Assembly: GCA_938003885.1 (NCBI GenBank)
Contig: CALKWT010000096.1
Location: forward strand, 1 to 8,218
DNA length: 8,218 nt
Source of the DNA: an uncultured Balneolaceae bacterium
GTDB taxonomy: Bacteria > Bacteroidota > Rhodothermia > Balneolales > Balneolaceae
Reading direction: 5' to 3'
In this document: positions 6,415-8,218 of the stretch, piece by piece
Numbering within the stretch: the first letter of the stretch is position 1
Layout: each line of letters begins with the position of its first letter
Position numbers and translations under genes: made by a program
Notes under the pieces: generated by a model
What the model was told of the DNA's origin: nothing
What the model saw: the letters and a program-made list of their open reading frames with translations, nothing else
Database searches by the model: none

Positions 6415-6443
6415 TGATAAATAAACATTGATAATTGCTATCT
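6415..6443. promoter_or_regulatory. Possible Fur-like operator in the kinase/ferric reductase divergent region
   Basis: TGATAATTGCTATCT (6429-6443) agrees with the 7-1-7 Fur-box consensus at 11 of 14 scored positions and contains the inverted repeat GATA-N5-TATC. A second TGATAA (6415-6420) lies 14 bp upstream in the same orientation. The site is about 155 bp before the ferric reductase start and about 85 bp before the kinase start. AT-rich intergenic DNA gives such matches by chance, so confidence is low. Confidence 0.3.
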
Positions 6444-6597
6444 CATCCATAGAAGAACCAAGGTGGCATGTCGGTTGTAGTCAGGGTCCTCTCTTTAACC
6501 GCTTATTCTTGACAAGTATAAAGAAATCAGGGGTCGGCAAACCAAAAGATCATCTGAATGATTCTGCTGAAATTTCGGTTATCATCGAAAATCGGTA

Positions 6598-7926
6598 ATG
6601 AAAACTATTCAGCGCATGAGATATAATTTCAAAAACGGACTCTTCTGGTTGATTCTGTTCACCCTGTTAGCCCTGCTGCCATTGGGGATTGCCCGGATCG
6701 GAAATGTGCCGGAATTCAGAACTTTCTGGATTGAGCTCGGCGTGGCACTCGGCTTTGTCGGGCTGGCACTTTTCGGGCTGCTATTTCTGTTTTCAGGGCG
6801 TTTTGTCCGCATTGCTCCTGTTTTTGGTATGGACAACATCCTGAACTTTCACCGGGAAATAGGGATCCTTGCTTTCTTCCTTGTTCTGGCTCATCCCGTG
6901 ACGCTCCTTATCGCAGAACCTGAATTTTTGAGCTATTTTGATCCGTCAGTCAACCTGCCGCGCGCCCTTGCCCTCAGTTTCGTAACCGTCGCCCTCATCG
7001 TGATTCTGGTGACCAGTATCTGGCGCCTTACTTTTGGCTTAAGTTATGAGCACTGGCGCCTGCTGCATGGGTTTCTGGCACTTTCGATTGTATTTATCGG
7101 CATTACGCACTCGATCCAGGTTTCTCACTATCTGGAGCCGATGTGGAAAAAAATAGCCATATCAGCACTTATGGGGGCCTGTATGTATCTTCTGATTCAC
7201 ACGCGACTGGTACGCCCCTGGCTGAACCGGGAAAAGCCCTACAAAATTACGGAAGTGAAAGAAGAGCGGGGTGAGAGCTGGTCTCTGACCCTGGAGCCTG
7301 ACGGGCACAAGGGAATGGATCTCCGGGCGGCACAATTTGCCTGGTTAACCATCGGGCCTACGCCATTTACTCTTCAGCAGCATCCTTTCTCCCTCTCCTC
7401 AAGCCCACGGGGAGGTTCTCTCACTTTTACGGCAAAGGAAGAGGGGGACTTTACCTCTACGTGGAAAGATATGGAGCCGGGTACACCGGCCTGGCTGGAG
7501 GGGCCTTATGGTACTTTTACGTTCAAGGGAGATGATGACATTTTCCTGATCATGGGCGGCATTGGCGTCACACCTGCGATGAGCATGCTTCGAACCATCC
7601 GGGATGATAAGGATAACCGAAAAGCTACGCTGATCTATGCCAATGAATCCTGGGAGGGGGTCACCTTCAGGGAGGAACTGGAGAGGCTGTCTGAGGAGAT
7701 CGATCTGAAGGTGGTGCACGTGTTGGAAGATCCCCCGGATGAGTGGGAGGGAGAGACCGGTTTTATCGATGAGGAACTTCTGGAAAAATATCTCCCGGAA
7801 GAGCCTAACTCCCGTACCTATTACATATGCGGCCCGGGGCCGATGATGGACATTGCGGAAAGTTCACTGCACAATCTCGGCGTAAGATGGAATCACATCT
7901 ATACCGAACGATTTCAGATCGTTTAA
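6598..7926 (+). CDS. Ferric reductase / NADPH-oxidase-like bis-heme flavocytochrome
   Basis: A 442-aa transmembrane oxidoreductase of the FRD/NOX superfamily (COG4097-like). Six membrane helices occupy about residues 14-202. Two helices carry His pairs with 13 residues between them, H85/H99 and H157/H171, the arrangement that binds two stacked b-hemes. The cytoplasmic part is an FNR-type reductase: the FAD motif HPFSLSSS (262-269), the nucleotide-binding MGGIGVTP (319-326), and CGPGPMM (411-417). The C-terminus TERF is also typical. It should move electrons from cytosolic NAD(P)H through FAD and two hemes across the inner membrane to an outside acceptor. That acceptor may be Fe(III) or O2; sequence does not separate a ferric reductase from a bacterial NOX. 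All cofactor motifs look intact. ATG 6598 was chosen; a second in-frame ATG at residue 7 is possible. No strong Shine-Dalgarno. A small membrane peptide follows 37 nt downstream. Confidence 0.93.
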   Translation: MKTIQRMRYNFKNGLFWLILFTLLALLPLGIARIGNVPEFRTFWIELGVALGFVGLALFGLLFLFSGRFVRIAPVFGMDNILNFHREIGILAFFLVLAHPVTLLIAEPEFLSYFDPSVNLPRALALSFVTVALIVILVTSIWRLTFGLSYEHWRLLHGFLALSIVFIGITHSIQVSHYLEPMWKKIAISALMGACMYLLIHTRLVRPWLNREKPYKITEVKEERGESWSLTLEPDGHKGMDLRAAQFAWLTIGPTPFTLQQHPFSLSSSPRGGSLTFTAKEEGDFTSTWKDMEPGTPAWLEGPYGTFTFKGDDDIFLIMGGIGVTPAMSMLRTIRDDKDNRKATLIYANESWEGVTFREELERLSEEIDLKVVHVLEDPPDEWEGETGFIDEELLEKYLPEEPNSRTYYICGPGPMMDIAESSLHNLGVRWNHIYTERFQIV

Positions 7927-7963
7927 ACATTTAAAACCCAAACCTTCCGAATGGTGAGAGCTC

Positions 7964-8074
7964 ATGAAAGAACAGATTAAACTTTTTCACAAACTGATCC
8001 GGCGCACGGCTGATCTGGTGGGAATTCTACTGGTCATTGCATGCGTTCTGTTTGCCCTTTGCGGGTTTTGGTGA
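7964..8074 (+). CDS. 36-aa single-span membrane peptide downstream of the flavocytochrome
   Basis: A short ORF from ATG 7964 to TGA 8072-8074, 37 nt after the flavocytochrome stop. The N-terminal 18 residues are basic (MKEQIKLFHKLIRRTADL), followed by one hydrophobic segment VGILLVIACVLFALCGFW with two Cys. A basic cytoplasmic start plus one membrane span fits an N-in small membrane protein. GGTGAG (7953-7958) lies 5 nt before the ATG, a better Shine-Dalgarno than those of the larger genes here, which favours real translation. I do not recognise a family. Small single-span peptides often act as subunits or stabilisers of membrane oxidoreductases, so association with the preceding heme protein is an inference from position only. 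It could also be a chance ORF. Confidence 0.5.
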   Translation: MKEQIKLFHKLIRRTADLVGILLVIACVLFALCGFW

Positions 8075-8218
8075 GGGGGCGATTAAATGAAGCAGGCCGG
8101 GGGGATTGTCAGGAGGAAATCAACACACAGAAAGTTCGTGAAGTGTCAGCTTCCCTAAAATTCGTCCGCATTACGCTTATACAATGTTGGCAACTGGCTT
8201 TTTTCAAAATTCAATAAG

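Noticed and set aside
6509..6514. Perfect TTGACA upstream of the ferric reductase
   Set aside because: The sequence 17 bp downstream is GGTCGG, with no -10-like element at 16-18 bp. The nearby TATAAA has no good -35 partner, so I do not call a promoter here.
8087..8158. 23-codon ORF on the + strand with a G-rich upstream sequence
   Set aside because: Very short, basic composition without pattern, and the GAGGGGG upstream could be chance. No supporting context.
8155..8217. Leftward frame open from the right edge of the window to a TAG
   Set aside because: It could be the last 20 codons of a gene entering from the right on the minus strand, but 20 codons without a recognisable motif cannot be supported.
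8184..8218. ATG followed by an open frame to the right edge (+ strand)
   Set aside because: Only 11 codons are visible, with no RBS and no signal-peptide or domain character.
1..8218. CRISPR array, tRNA/rRNA genes, insertion sequence, toxin-antitoxin or phage defence module
   Set aside because: I looked for regularly spaced repeats, cloverleaf-like segments, transposase or nuclease motifs and small paired ORFs and found none that hold up.

Overview
The window looks like a chromosomal segment from a Gram-negative bacterium of the Bacteroidota/Rhodothermota/Balneolota kind. The reasons are a PorT-type outer-membrane beta-barrel protein, a histidine kinase with a signal peptide and a periplasmic TPR sensor, an OlsB/GlsB-like N-acyltransferase next to a PlsC-like acyltransferase, and mostly weak Shine-Dalgarno signals. 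This placement is inferred from protein families; there is no rRNA or other phylogenetic marker. I see no IS element, tRNA, rRNA, CRISPR array or phage gene.

Layout, left to right. (1) 1-592, +: the C-terminal part of an outer-membrane beta-barrel protein, its 5' end cut off by the window. (2) 593-798: a convergent intergenic gap rich in inverted repeats. (3) 799-1971, -: a DHA1-type MFS transporter, probably starting at TTG. (4) 1972-2439: a divergent gap that looks AT-richer than the genes. It holds four GATCAT words, a 7-bp-stem hairpin, promoter-like sequences for the rightward genes and one doubtful 70-aa ORF. (5) 2440-4007, +: a two-gene operon, a GNAT-fold N-acyltransferase (OlsB/GlsB-like) followed by a 1-acylglycerol-3-phosphate-type O-acyltransferase (OlsA/GlsA/PlsC-like). 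(6) 4008-4186: a short convergent gap with no clear feature. (7) 4187-6343, -: a 718-aa TPR sensor histidine kinase. (8) 6344-6597: a divergent promoter region with a sigma70-like promoter candidate for the kinase and a possible Fur-like palindrome. (9) 6598-7926, +: a six-helix bis-heme ferric reductase/NADPH-oxidase-like flavocytochrome. A 36-aa single-span membrane peptide (7964-8074) follows it closely. (10) 8075-8218: nothing I can call.

How the genes fit together: all six confident products belong to the envelope or act at the inner membrane. The clearest functional unit is the acyltransferase pair. The first enzyme would N-acylate an amino acid (ornithine or glycine) to a lyso-lipid and the second would O-acylate it, giving a phosphorus-free aminolipid. 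The histidine kinase has no response regulator beside it, so its partner must be elsewhere. The flavocytochrome plus its small membrane peptide is the most plausible little-described unit, but the link rests only on adjacency.
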